DNA of 64,000 bases, taken from NCBI RefSeq assembly GCF_000337555.1, contig NZ_AOIO01000034.1, positions 17,158 through 81,157 of the forward strand, given 5' to 3'. Below the pieces are notes generated by a model, which was not told where the DNA came from, ran no database searches, and saw only the letters and a program-made list of their open reading frames with translations. The stretch comes from Natrialba asiatica DSM 12278. Its GTDB lineage: Archaea > Halobacteriota > Halobacteria > Halobacteriales > Natrialbaceae. Positions 53,101-61,998 of this stretch are shown here, piece after piece (positions within the stretch are counted from its first letter, which is position 1; every line of letters begins with the position of its first letter). Position numbers and translations under genes: made by a program.

Positions 53101-53171
53101 TTGGGCTGCTGGGCGTATCAGCCGAGAGACGACCACCGGTTGGGTCGAAAAAGAAGATTGGTGTGTCTGAA

Positions 53172-54560
53172 CTACCGATTAGTGACGGGCGGAATCGTGT
53201 TCTGAGATTCGGTTTCGTCGGAAGTGGTCCCGTTGCCGTTGTCAGTCATCCCGTCATCGGTCGTCTCGTTCCCGTTCCCAGCCGTCTCGTTCCCGTTTCC
53301 GGTCATCCCGTCGCCTGTCGCGTCGGCAGTGCCTGACTCGAGGGCTGACGAATCATCGAGTGTAACGGTATCCGCCGCGGCATCGCCGATACTGATCGAT
53401 GTCGCACTCGCTTCCGAGATAGTTTCACTGCTACCGGTCATGTCGGTTTCAGCGCCAATATCGTTACCCGCGCCCGTTGCGTTATCTTCCCCAGCCGTAT
53501 TGCCGGCTTCGGTGCCCTCGTCGCTTTCGTTCGTCGCACCCCTATCACCATCGTCTGCTTCCTCCAGGGTCTGGACGGTCATCGAGTCGATAGCGATCTC
53601 ACCGACGTCGAACTGTTCGATCGTCAGTTCGTCGAGTTCAGCCGTCGAGTCATTGGTTTCGGTCCCGTCGGCGGGAGTACCGTTCTCGTCGGCGGTTGCG
53701 TCTCCGCTTTCCTCAGCCATTGTCTCAGTTGTGTCGGTCGTATCGTTGGTAGCTGCACCGTCACTTTCGTTGGCGGTGCCGTTCTCGGCGTCGTCACCGG
53801 CAAAGAGTCCGCCGAAGAGGGTCCCGATCCGGTCGAGAACGCCCTCGTTCTCCTCGATCTGGAGATCCGAAATGGACAGCTGATCGACGTTCATGGATAC
53901 GATCGTGAGGTTCTGAACGGAGAGTTCGTCCGCGTTCTCGCCGATCAGTTGGGCTGCGGCGTCGGTATCCGTTCCAGTGTCGGTTTCGGCGTCAGTGTCC
54001 GGACTGTCCGTCTCCTCGGTTGCGTTGTCAGCAGTCTCCCTCTCGCCGTCGCTCGTAGCGTCGTCACCGCCAGTTTCGGTATCGATCGCTCCGACCGCGT
54101 TACCGTCGAATTCGAGTTCTGCAGCCGAAACGTTCGCGAGTTCGAGCCGTTCGATTTCGATATTCGAGAGCGTTACGGACTCGGGCTGCGATGTCGTCTC
54201 TGATTCGGCCGCGGTCCCAGTCTCGGTCACGTCGTTGCCGCCGGCGTCCGTCTCATTCGTCTCGTTGCTGTCGCCGGTCTCGGTGGTGCCACCGAGTTCA
54301 TCCTCGAGTTCTTCCGCGTCCGCATCGAGTTGCTCGACGGACAACGCTTCGATGGTCGCGTTCTCGACCGTGACGTTCTCGAGTTCGAGCGTGCCGACCT
54401 GGACGTTCGTAAGCGTGGCGCTCATGTCTCCGTCGTCGGCGTCGTCTGGGGGCGTTGCTGCCGCTCCGGCGAGGACAGGACCCCCCGCGAGGACGGCGAG
54501 GACGACGAGGACGGCGACGAAGACGACGCCGATGCGGGCCGATCGTAGTCGTGAATCCAT
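53172..54560 (-). CDS. Secreted acidic modular protein with repeated beta-solenoid-like blocks
   Basis: A 462-residue exported protein. The N-terminus [20 protein letters not shown] is a signal-like helix ending near [15 protein letters not shown]. At least five hydrophobic/polar alternating blocks follow: [96 protein letters not shown]. They are separated by long Asn/Glu/Thr/Asp-rich linkers. The blocks resemble beta-solenoid rungs. N-glycosylation sequons are frequent. The C-terminus has NGNET repeats. No known family recognised; could be a surface or adhesion protein. Confidence 0.7.
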   Translation of the reverse strand: MDSRLRSARIGVVFVAVLVVLAVLAGGPVLAGAAATPPDDADDGDMSATLTNVQVGTLELENVTVENATIEALSVEQLDADAEELEDELGGTTETGDSNETNETDAGGNDVTETGTAAESETTSQPESVTLSNIEIERLELANVSAAELEFDGNAVGAIDTETGGDDATSDGERETADNATEETDSPDTDAETDTGTDTDAAAQLIGENADELSVQNLTIVSMNVDQLSISDLQIEENEGVLDRIGTLFGGLFAGDDAENGTANESDGAATNDTTDTTETMAEESGDATADENGTPADGTETNDSTAELDELTIEQFDVGEIAIDSMTVQTLEEADDGDRGATNESDEGTEAGNTAGEDNATGAGNDIGAETDMTGSSETISEASATSISIGDAAADTVTLDDSSALESGTADATGDGMTGNGNETAGNGNETTDDGMTDNGNGTTSDETESQNTIPPVTNR

Positions 54561-54893
54561 GCGGATGGTCCGACGGCGTACCGCTGGCTAAAACGAGCCG
54601 ACTGTTACGGACTTCGCTCGGCGGAACGTCTCATTAGAACGGGCGAACGGGATACTAATCGGTCGTTCACTCGGTCGGTACCGATGAACGTCGGCAGTGG
54701 CATGATACGTCACCTCGGCCGGCAGCGACTCTCGTTTGGGCCTGCGATCCCCACCGGCGTGTCGGAAGCAGCCGGTTACCCCACCGTGAACGGTGCGACG
54801 AACACGCCCGTCCAGGACATCCATCGGAACGGTCCGCCGAACGGAACGCCGCGGAACGGAACGTTTACCGGTCCCCTCGCCAACACACGCTCG
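54561..54893. other. Promoter-containing intergenic region
   Basis: 333 bp between the divergent modular-protein gene and tgtA. An open frame continues upstream of tgtA from 54684, but its sequence ([20 protein letters not shown]) is not conserved-looking and the TATA box lies inside it, so it is treated as noncoding. No RNA gene seen. Confidence 0.5.
54862..54870 (+). promoter_or_regulatory. TATA box of tgtA
   Basis: The sequence cgtttaccg is centred 28 bp before ATG 54894, supporting the short start. Confidence 0.55.
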
Positions 54894-56369
54894 ATGCGCG
54901 AGTGCTTCGAAATTCGATCGACCGACGCCGGCGGCCGCCTCGGCGAACTGACCGTTCCACGGGCCGACGTCACCGTCGAAACGCCCGCCCTCCTGCCCGT
55001 AATCAACCCGAACCTGGACACGATCAGCCCCCGACGGCTCGCCGACGAGTTCGGTGCCGAGATCCTCATCACGAACTCCTACATCATCCACGGCACCGAG
55101 GACGTCCGCGAGGAAGCGCTCGCGAACGGCCTCCACGACGTGCTCGACTTCCCGGGTGCGATCATGACCGACTCCGGCTCGTTCCAACTCGCCGAGTACG
55201 GCGAGATCGACGTGACGACCGAGGAAATCCTCGAGTTCCAGCACGCGATCGGCTCGGACATCGGCACGCCCGTCGACATTCCGACCCCGCCGGACGTCTC
55301 CCGCGAGCGCGCCGAAGCCGAACTCGAAACGACCCAGGAGCGACTCGAAGCCGCCGAAGCCGTCGACACGGGCGAGATGCTCGTCACCGCGCCCGTCCAG
55401 GGCTCGACCTACCCCGACCTGCGCGAGCGGGCCGGCCGCCACGCCGACGCGACCGATCTCGACGTCTTCCCCGTCGGCGCGGTCGTCCCGCTGATGAACG
55501 ACTACCGCTACGACGACGTGGTCGACGCCGTCACCGCCGCGAAACGCGGGCTGGGAGCCGACGCGCCGGTCCACCTCTTCGGTGCCGGCCACCCCATGAT
55601 GTTCGCCCTCGCCGCCGCGATGGGCTGTGACCTCTTCGACTCCGCCGCCTACGCCCTCTACGCCCGCGACGACCGCTACCTCACCGTTCGCGGCACTCGC
55701 AACCTGGACGATCTCGCGTACTTCCCCTGTTCGTGTCCCGTCTGTGCTTCCTACTCGCCGACCGAAATCCGCGAGCTGCCGGACCGAAAGCGAGAGGAAG
55801 CACTCGCCGCCCACAACCTCCACGTCACCTTCGCCGAAATCCGCCGGATCAAACAGGCCATCCGCGCCGGCACCCTGCTCGAACTCGTCGAACAGCGCGC
55901 TCGCTCCCACCCCACGATGCTCGACGGCTACCGGACGCTGCTCGATCACGCCGCCGAACTCGAGCGGACGGACCCCGTCTCGAAAGGCGCGTTCTTCTAT
56001 ACGTCCCACGAGAGCGCGCGCCGACCCGAAGTGCTCCGCCACCACCGGCGACTCGACCGGCTCTCGGTCCCCGACTCGCTGCTCCTGACGGAGGGCGACG
56101 CCCCCCGCGGCGACGAGTTCGACGCCTCCTGGCGGGTCGAGCCGCCGTTCGGCCCCTTCCCGCGGGCGCTCTCGAAGAGCTATCCGCTCACCGCGGAGGT
56201 GCCGGATCGAACCGACCGCGCGGCCATCGCGGCCGCCGCGGACGGCGTGACCCGACTCGTCGAATCCAACCCGGACACCGAGTTCACCCTGGCGCACCGG
56301 GGCTGGCCCGCGACGATTCGAGACCGGCTGCCGGCCCGCGTTGAACTCGTGGATCTGACCGGCGAGTGA
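54894..56369 (+). CDS. tgtA: tRNA-guanine(15) transglycosylase
   Basis: Exchanges guanine-15 for preQ0 in archaeal tRNA, the first committed step to archaeosine. The 491-residue protein starts [20 protein letters not shown] and has [21 protein letters not shown] near 82 (catalytic Asp in DSGSFQ), [16 protein letters not shown] near 194 and the zinc site [17 protein letters not shown] near 277. The C-terminal domain (~350-491) is the archaeal extension; no PUA motif is obvious. Its partner arcS is 490 bp downstream, in the same direction with one TRAM gene between. Confidence 0.95.
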   Translation: MRECFEIRSTDAGGRLGELTVPRADVTVETPALLPVINPNLDTISPRRLADEFGAEILITNSYIIHGTEDVREEALANGLHDVLDFPGAIMTDSGSFQLAEYGEIDVTTEEILEFQHAIGSDIGTPVDIPTPPDVSRERAEAELETTQERLEAAEAVDTGEMLVTAPVQGSTYPDLRERAGRHADATDLDVFPVGAVVPLMNDYRYDDVVDAVTAAKRGLGADAPVHLFGAGHPMMFALAAAMGCDLFDSAAYALYARDDRYLTVRGTRNLDDLAYFPCSCPVCASYSPTEIRELPDRKREEALAAHNLHVTFAEIRRIKQAIRAGTLLELVEQRARSHPTMLDGYRTLLDHAAELERTDPVSKGAFFYTSHESARRPEVLRHHRRLDRLSVPDSLLLTEGDAPRGDEFDASWRVEPPFGPFPRALSKSYPLTAEVPDRTDRAAIAAAADGVTRLVESNPDTEFTLAHRGWPATIRDRLPARVELVDLTGE

Positions 56370-56418
56370 AACAGTCGAATCAGAACAGCAAAGGTGCGAG
56401 CACGATCCAGTATCCGAT

Positions 56419-56781
56419 ATGCTCGGTGTAGCGTCGCTGGTGCTCGGACTGCTCGTACTAGTCCTGTTCGCGTCGTGGGTCGTTCGGCGGGTTCGTGGCC
56501 CGGGCGGCTCGGCCGCTCAACGGGAATCGTGGGAAAGCCACAGGGAAGCCCAACAGCGCGAGCCGCCGGTCGAGATCGGCGACGAACGCGAGGTCGCGAT
56601 TCAGGAGTTCTCCGAACACCACACGGGCGAGCGCCAGGCGGTCTGCAAGATCGAGGGCTTCGTCGTCTTCGTCGAGGACGTGCCCGACCGGTGCGAGCCG
56701 ACGGACGTGATTCGGATTTCGATCCTCTCGTTCAACCGGGGACACACGTCGGCGACGGCGCGGTACGTTGGGAATTCGTAG
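56419..56781 (+). CDS. Membrane-anchored TRAM-domain protein
   Basis: A 120-residue protein with one N-terminal transmembrane helix (MLGVASLVLGLLVLVLFASW) followed by a charged linker and a TRAM domain (EREVAIQEFSEHHTGERQAV ... KIEGFVVFVEDVPDRCEP ... IRISILSFNRGHTSATA). TRAM is an RNA-binding beta-barrel; membrane-tethered forms are found in haloarchaea. Located between tgtA and arcS, so a tRNA-related role is possible but unproven. Confidence 0.85.
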   Translation: MLGVASLVLGLLVLVLFASWVVRRVRGPGGSAAQRESWESHREAQQREPPVEIGDEREVAIQEFSEHHTGERQAVCKIEGFVVFVEDVPDRCEPTDVIRISILSFNRGHTSATARYVGNS

Positions 56782-56855
56782 CACGAGGGGAAGACGCACG
56801 GTAGCCGGCGACCGACACCGACAGCCTCTTTCGCGCTCCCCCGCCCAGTTCTGGT

Positions 56856-58646
56856 ATGACCGAGTACTTCGAAATCCACGAGCGCGACGGGGCCGCGCGC
56901 GTGGGTGAACTCCGCCTCGATTTCGAGGCTGCGGCTGCCGATTCGGACCCCGATCGCAAGCCACCCCGAACGACCCCCGCGCTCGTCGACGACGTGCTCG
57001 AGGACGCGGGGTCGCTCTGGTCAGCCGACCGCGAACTCCCCGCGGGCGACGGCTCGAAACTCACCGTCCTCCCCCACCGAGCGTTTCCCGGCGGCACCGC
57101 CGAGGAGGTTCAGGAGTCGTTCGCCGTCGAGTATCCGGATGTCGACTACCCGAGCGTCGCCGTCGTCTCGAGCGAGAGTTCCGCGGACCACGGCACCGAC
57201 GCCTACGCGGTCTCGGACGTGCAATCGTTCACCGGCCACGGTGCCGGACTCGTCGAGGCCGTCGTCGACGTTCGAAGCGCGATTCCGACCGACACCGCAC
57301 TGTTCTTCTCCGGCGTGGCCACGCCGCGAAACGTCGCCTTGCTCGCCTACGCCGGCGTCGATCTCCTCGACCGCACCGCCGCCGTCGTGAAGGGCACCGA
57401 AGGCCGGTACCTGACGACCGACGACGCCTACTTCCTCGAAGATCTCTATGAACTGCCCTGTTCCTGTCCCGCCTGCCAGCAGCCCCGCGACGAGTTCACT
57501 CGCGAGGACTGCGTCGAGCACAACGTCAACGCGCTCGAAGCGGAGATGGGAATCGTCCGCCGGCGCATTCGCGACGGCCGCCTGCGCGACTACGTCGAGG
57601 GACAGGCCCGCCAGGACCAGTGGCTCACCGCCGCGATGCGCGAACTCGATTCGCAGTGGGGCTACCTAGAGGAGCGCACGCCGATCCTCCGGGATGCGCG
57701 GATCGACGCGGCGACCGAGGACACCCTCCGCCGGGTCGAGATCCAGCGCTACGCCGACCGCGTCACGACGCGGTACCGAAACCGCTTCGACAACCCGCTC
57801 GTGTTGGTGCCCTGTTCCGCGGCGAAGCCCTACAGCGAGTCCCAGAGTCACCGCCAGTTCCACGACGCCATCCAGTGGCGCGCCCACCTCGTCTCGATGA
57901 CCAGCCCCATCGGCGTCGTTCCACAAGAACTCGAGACGACCTATCCGGCCCAGCACTACGACACCGTCGTCACCGGGCGCTGGTCCGAGGATGAAAAGCA
58001 GTTCGTCAGCGCGGTGCTCCGGCGCTATCTCGAGCGCAACGAGTACCCGCGGATCATCGCTCACGTTCCCGACGAGGGGTATCGAGACATCGTCGGCCGC
58101 GTCGAGGACGAACTCGACCTCGACGTGACCTACACCGTCGCGGAACACCCGACGGACGACGAGTCACTCGCGAATCTCAGCGAGGCGCTCGCGGGCGAAC
58201 TCAAGTACTCGAAGCGCGAGCGCGAGCACAACACCGTCCGCGCCATCGCGGACTACCTGCTCGGCGACGGAGCCGGCGACGAACTCTTCGACGACATCCA
58301 GACTACGAGCCGGTACCCGAAGATCCAGGTCCGCGACCGCGAGGATACCCAGCTCGCGACGATGGTGCCCCAGTACGGTACCCTCTCCTTTACCCTCGCG
58401 GGTGCCCGCCGGTGGGTCGACAGCAATGCGCCGGTCAAGCGCGTCGAAATCGACGGCTTCGTTCCCCACGGCAGCGTGCTCGCGCCGGGCGTGGTCGACG
58501 CCGACGAAGATATTCGCGTCGGCGACGAGGTTGTCGTCGAAGGTCCCAATGCATTCGCCGTCGGCCGCGCCGAGATGTTTGGCCGCGAGATGGCGGAGAG
58601 TTCACGCGGCGTTGCCTGCGAGATTCGCCACGTCGAAGAGAAGTGA
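56856..58646 (+). CDS. arcS: Archaeosine synthase ArcS
   Basis: Adds lysine to preQ0-15 in tRNA; RaSEA then completes archaeosine. The 596-residue protein combines a Tgt-like N-terminal fold (DLLDRTAAVVKGTEGRYL, with zinc-type CSCPACQQPRDEF near 204), the ArcS signature PCSAAKPYSESQSHRQFHDA around residue 318, and a C-terminal PUA domain (FVPHGSVLAPGVVDADEDIR ... FAVGRAEMFGREMAESS). The 3' end (58554-58646) has a decayed copy 2.2 kb downstream. It is in the same direction as tgtA. Confidence 0.95.
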   Translation: MTEYFEIHERDGAARVGELRLDFEAAAADSDPDRKPPRTTPALVDDVLEDAGSLWSADRELPAGDGSKLTVLPHRAFPGGTAEEVQESFAVEYPDVDYPSVAVVSSESSADHGTDAYAVSDVQSFTGHGAGLVEAVVDVRSAIPTDTALFFSGVATPRNVALLAYAGVDLLDRTAAVVKGTEGRYLTTDDAYFLEDLYELPCSCPACQQPRDEFTREDCVEHNVNALEAEMGIVRRRIRDGRLRDYVEGQARQDQWLTAAMRELDSQWGYLEERTPILRDARIDAATEDTLRRVEIQRYADRVTTRYRNRFDNPLVLVPCSAAKPYSESQSHRQFHDAIQWRAHLVSMTSPIGVVPQELETTYPAQHYDTVVTGRWSEDEKQFVSAVLRRYLERNEYPRIIAHVPDEGYRDIVGRVEDELDLDVTYTVAEHPTDDESLANLSEALAGELKYSKREREHNTVRAIADYLLGDGAGDELFDDIQTTSRYPKIQVRDREDTQLATMVPQYGTLSFTLAGARRWVDSNAPVKRVEIDGFVPHGSVLAPGVVDADEDIRVGDEVVVEGPNAFAVGRAEMFGREMAESSRGVACEIRHVEEK

Positions 58647-58677
58647 GTAGGGTCCTTCATCTGTTGGCCTTTGAGGG

Positions 58678-58771
58678 CTCAGCCACGAAGTCTGTCCGAG
58701 GGAATTAGGGAATTAGAGAGCCGTTTGGAGTTCCTTCACAGTTTAACTGAGCAGGGAGATTCGTGGCTCAG
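58678..58771. repeat. Imperfect inverted repeat, possible MITE or IS end
   Basis: The sequences ctcagccacga (58678-58688) and tcgtggctcag (58761-58771) are complementary at 10 of 11 positions and enclose 72 bp of AT-richer DNA with direct gaattag repeats (58702-58716). No transposase gene is present. The flanks to 58916 hold no convincing gene; a miniature transposable element remnant is possible. Confidence 0.35.
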
Positions 58772-58916
58772 TAGCGAAAACTACGTCTACACGTGACCGA
58801 GATGGGAGAAATAGAAGATCGTAAGTGGTCGGTTCATCCGAGAGACCGCCTGATGGCTGTCACAATTGGCGCTGGTCACCCGCTTCTCCGTGGCGTTATC
58901 CGCCGACCGAGGCGGA

Positions 58917-60074
58917 TCACTCGCGTAAGGCGACGATGTGATTGTCGGCCGTCGACGCGTACAGCGTCGAGTCCGCAGCGACGAATCGGGCGGTTCCGAT
59001 CGCGTCTCGCTCCCAGAGACGTTCGCCGGATTCGGCGTCCATCGCGGTCAGCGGATACCCGGCGTACACCGTTCCGTCGGCGACGATCGCGCCGGCAGCC
59101 CCGCTCACGCCGGCGGTCCATCGTCGACTCCCGTCGGGCCGCATCGCGAGGAGTTCCCTGTTACTCGTCGCGATCGGCGCGACGATCGGTCCGTTCTCGG
59201 CAACGGTGATCGCGAACGACCCGTAATCGAGTTCAATTCTGTGTTGTGTCTCTCCGTCGGCGTCGTAGACAACCACGTCTCCGCCGTCGGCGGGAGGCTG
59301 GTACTGTGAAACGTAGATCAGTTCCTCCGCGATCGTTGGATGACGCGATTCGGTGGGGTCCTGACTCTGGACGCGCCAGCGTTCCGCGAGCGTTCGGCCC
59401 TCTCCCTCGTAGCTGGCGAGGATCCCGGAAAAGGCTGCGTACAGCATGCCGTTGGCAGCCGCCATGTTTCGGACCCACGTCTCGCGCTCGCGGACGATTT
59501 GACCTGTGTCTGCGTGGAGCGTCCAGTACCGATCCCGATCCGCGACGAACACGTAGCCGTTCTGCTCGTGAATACCCGTGATTTGGCTCGGTACGGTGGC
59601 TCGCCACTGCTCGTCTCCTGTGGGTGAACGCGCGACCAGCTCCGATTCTTGGAGCCCCCAGTTCAGGTGGTACAGGCGTCCATCGACGTACTTCAGCCCG
59701 GAAGCGCCGTCGATATCGTGCTCCCACTGGTGCGTTCCGTCGGCGGCGTCGAGCGCCACCAGCCGGTACCGTGTCGAGACGTACACTGTCCCGTTGGCGA
59801 CGACGAGCGACCCGTCACCGAGCCGGTCGTCGAGGTCGTACCGCCAGTCGATCTCGGGTTCGGTTCGTGGTGGTGTTGCGTGCGGATTGTACCGGCGCTT
59901 CGCAGGGCCGTAGTCGTCTTCGGCCCACGTTCCCGGCCCGGGACGCCAGTCGGGGTCAACGCGGCGCTCCGGGGTACTGCGGCGCACATCTCCGAGGCGT
60001 TCCCGAGCCGTAGTACAGCCAGCGAGACCGACGGTCGCGGAGGATGCGGCCACGAGGACCTGGCGACGACGCAT
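58917..60074 (-). CDS. Tat-exported PQQ-like beta-propeller lipoprotein
   Basis: A 385-residue protein. The N-terminus MRRRQVLVAASSATVGLAGC has a twin-arginine and a lipobox Cys, so it is probably exported by Tat and lipidated. The mature part shows about six to seven beta-propeller blades of the PQQ/WD-like type: ARYRLVALDAADGTHQWEHD-like blades with repeats of GTVYVS, GRLYHL, GYVFVA, GMLYAA, GPIVAP and GTVYAG. There is no evidence of real PQQ cofactor; many haloarchaeal members are outer-surface proteins of unknown ligand. ATG 60074 is chosen from the Tat signal. Confidence 0.85.
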   Translation of the reverse strand: MRRRQVLVAASSATVGLAGCTTARERLGDVRRSTPERRVDPDWRPGPGTWAEDDYGPAKRRYNPHATPPRTEPEIDWRYDLDDRLGDGSLVVANGTVYVSTRYRLVALDAADGTHQWEHDIDGASGLKYVDGRLYHLNWGLQESELVARSPTGDEQWRATVPSQITGIHEQNGYVFVADRDRYWTLHADTGQIVRERETWVRNMAAANGMLYAAFSGILASYEGEGRTLAERWRVQSQDPTESRHPTIAEELIYVSQYQPPADGGDVVVYDADGETQHRIELDYGSFAITVAENGPIVAPIATSNRELLAMRPDGSRRWTAGVSGAAGAIVADGTVYAGYPLTAMDAESGERLWERDAIGTARFVAADSTLYASTADNHIVALRE

Positions 60075-60535
60075 GGAAGGCACGGCAGATGCTCACTCCG
60101 CCACACTAAATATTTGGTGACTGTGTTGCTAATCGCACCCACCACCCAATCCCATTCCTCCTTTGTGTCCGCGACTGACCGCGACGACTGACGAACCGAC
60201 CCCGTCTCCGCACGATAACGAGGGCACCCATCCGCCCACTTTCTTCACAGAAATTCCAGTAGTTATATTACTCTCCTTGCGGAACTGTCAGAACGGAAGT
60301 CACCTCCAAACGAATACGCGGGGGCATGCGTACGAAATGCCCCGGGTGCTAGAACACCCGAGACGTGGCTTCCACTGCGGCTCGCAATGGTTGCCATGTT
60401 TCCATTACTGCTACCGAGACAAAAAGGTCTCGCACGACAGACAGGGATAGCTATCGTTCACAACCAGCGCACGGAGCCGGATGGTTCCACGCACGGGCCT
60501 GTTTCGAATTGTCTCCTTGCTGCCCACCACGGGTG
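60075..60535. other. Intergenic region with consecutive hairpins
   Basis: About 460 bp with no convincing protein gene. TATA-like taaatatttgg near 60109 may serve the propeller gene (minus). The stretch 60321-60432 forms five consecutive small hairpins. AT-rich tagttatattactctcc around 60260 could be a promoter for a transcript over the hairpins. Confidence 0.5.
60321..60432 (+). ncRNA. Candidate structured RNA: five consecutive hairpins
   Basis: Stem-loops in order: ggggcat/atgcccc (60321-60327/60337-60343); cgggtg/cacccg (60343-60348/60355-60360); gtgg/ccac (60365-60368/60372-60375); atgg/ccat (60387-60390/60394-60397); cgagac/gtctcg (60415-60420/60427-60432). The first, second and last are perfect stems of 6-7 bp. 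An AT-rich element 50-60 bp upstream could be its promoter. It could also code for a 37-residue Cys/His-rich peptide (ATG 60337). Coding and structured readings compete; I cannot decide. Confidence 0.3.
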
Positions 60536-60802
60536 GTGTCGGTGACCGCGGAGTCCGACGGGTCGCCACCCCTGGATGCACCCGCCCACGACCCAGCCGA
60601 TCTCGACGCACAGAACGAGACGGTCTGCTACCGCTGTGACCGCCCCATCGACGCCGACCGTTGGATCCGCCTCACCGCGCGTCCGGGACCCGGCGTGACA
60701 GGGACCTACGAAGCCACCGCCCGGCCCTGCTGTCCCGACTGCGTGGCGGCCCTCGGACTGCTCGAGTTCACCGTCGACCCGCGGTCGACCGGCTCGAACT
60801 GA
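60536..60802 (+). CDS. Small zinc-binding protein (CxxC/CCxxC)
   Basis: An 88-residue protein with a disordered acidic N-terminus, then CYRCDRPIDADRWIRLTARP and CCPDCVAALGLLEF, i.e. two Cys knuckles as in small haloarchaeal zinc-finger proteins. The start codon is uncertain: GTG 60533, 60536 or 60542 are all possible; 60536 lies about 28 bp after an AT-richer gaattgt (60506-60512). Role unknown, perhaps a regulator. Confidence 0.6.
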   Translation: MSVTAESDGSPPLDAPAHDPADLDAQNETVCYRCDRPIDADRWIRLTARPGPGVTGTYEATARPCCPDCVAALGLLEFTVDPRSTGSN

Positions 60803-60808
60803 ACCGAT

Positions 60809-60890
60809 TCGACGGGTCCTTTCACCGTCGGCCGCGCCGAGGTGTTCGTGCGGCGTCGCCTTCGAAAGCCATCACGTCGAAGAAAAGTGA
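60809..60890 (+). pseudogene. Decayed copy of the arcS 3' end (PUA domain fragment)
   Basis: Bases 60821-60890 match the last 93 bp of arcS (58554-58646) with a 23-bp deletion: 24/27 identical before it and 33/42 after it, ending at the same stop. In protein terms FTVGRAEVF, a frameshift, then CGVAFESHHVEEK correspond to arcS FAVGRAEMF ... GVACEIRHVEEK. It is on the same strand 2.2 kb downstream and may continue weakly to 60809. The fragment is not translated as arcS. Confidence 0.7.
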
Positions 60891-60913
60891 CTGTCAGCGA
60901 CGACCGCGAGCGA

Positions 60914-61036
60914 TCACCGACCGGGGCATTCTTTGAGCAAGTGCTCGCGATAGATCGCCACCTGAACTCGGTCCCCACAGAGATCGCAGTGACAGTAGGA
61001 ATCGCGTTCGTCCGTGTCCGTATCCTGTTCGACCAT
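60914..61036 (-). CDS. Tiny Cys/His-rich zinc finger protein, 40 residues
   Basis: The minus strand encodes MVEQDTDTDERDSYCHCDLC, then GDRVQVAIYREHLLKECPGR. The CHCDLC knuckle plus H...EC gives a plausible single zinc site. Acidic N-terminus and a compact length fit haloarchaeal micro zinc fingers. TATA-like ttttaaa near 61090 (minus) is about 50 bp upstream. It lies just beyond the arcS relic, on the opposite strand. Confidence 0.6.
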   Translation of the reverse strand: MVEQDTDTDERDSYCHCDLCGDRVQVAIYREHLLKECPGR

Positions 61037-61250
61037 CACGAGTTGGTTTGCGGGCCACGGATGTAATCGACCGGGTTCTCGACAAGTTTTAAAGCCGACA
61101 CGAAGTATCGATACCGCGGACTAACGCGTGTCTCTCGGTCCCGATCCGTCGGTGTATCCAGTTTTCGGACCGGTCCATTCTTTGGAGTTACTATCAAAAT
61201 ATAGAATTGTTTTATCCCCCTACACGCCCTACTCCCTATCGGAGACAGTA

Positions 61251-61850
61251 ATGTCCTCGAACACAGTATCTACAGACGACTCGTACAGCTACTCGCTCAA
61301 GCGCGGCTGGCGAACGCTCGCCATCGCCGGGGCCGTCGTCGGCCTCCTCGGTCTCTTCGCCATTGCGTTCCCGCTCGCGACGGGGATCTCGGCGACGCTT
61401 GCGCTCGGCGCACTGCTCGCACTTAGTGGCATCGTCCACGGCGCACACGCCGTTACCGCACGCGGGTGGAGCGGCTCGCTCTGGCAACTCGCACTCGGAA
61501 TCGTCGCCGTCGTTGCCGGGGTCCTCCTACTCGCAAACCCAGTTATCGGCCTCCTGACGCTCACGATCTTGGCCATCGCGTACCTCCTGGCCGACGGCAT
61601 CGCCGAACTCTGGATGTCGATGCGGATGGCGGACCAGCCCGGACGCATGTCCGTCGCCGCAAGCGGCGTGCTCTCGCTCGCACTGGCGGTCCTGCTCTGG
61701 GCCGGCTTCCCGGCGGATGCGGCCTGGGCGATCGGCCTACTTGTCGGCGTGAGCCTCTTCATGACCGGCCTCTCGATGGGCATCGTCGCCATCAGCGGCC
61801 GAAACATGGACGACACGAACGCCACCGCGGGTGAGCCGCGGAGCGCATGA
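61251..61850 (+). CDS. HdeD-family membrane protein
   Basis: A 199-residue protein with six hydrophobic helices in two similar halves (GWRTLAIAGAVVGLLGLFAI, GILLALSGIVHGAHAV-like, LWQLALGIVAVVAGVLLLAN, LTLTILAIAYLLADGIAELW). This is the HdeD-like (DUF308) arrangement, linked to acid or stress tolerance in bacteria. The start is at ATG 61251 preceded by ggag at -11; a longer frame from 61128 is not used. AT-rich sequence around 61195-61215 likely holds the promoter. Confidence 0.87.
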   Translation: MSSNTVSTDDSYSYSLKRGWRTLAIAGAVVGLLGLFAIAFPLATGISATLALGALLALSGIVHGAHAVTARGWSGSLWQLALGIVAVVAGVLLLANPVIGLLTLTILAIAYLLADGIAELWMSMRMADQPGRMSVAASGVLSLALAVLLWAGFPADAAWAIGLLVGVSLFMTGLSMGIVAISGRNMDDTNATAGEPRSA

Positions 61851-61966
61851 GACGCCAGCCGGACGATCGACCCGATCCCGGTTCATTTTGACCTGCTTTT
61901 GCTGCTCGCCACTTCGCTCACCAGCGTCACGCTCTGTGTCCCCCCTCACGGTTGGAGAGAAGCGAG

Positions 61967-61977
61967 CAATTATTCGG
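61967..61977 (+). promoter_or_regulatory. TATA box of the LLM oxidoreductase gene
   Basis: The sequence caattattcgg is centred 27 bp before the GTG start at 61999, supporting the GTG over an in-frame upstream start. Confidence 0.6.
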
Positions 61978-61998
61978 CTTCCGCCTCAAATCATCGGT

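Noticed and set aside
54588..56297. 569-codon minus-strand frame opposite tgtA
   Set aside because: Shadow of tgtA; Arg/Gly/Val-rich repetitive composition and no domain.
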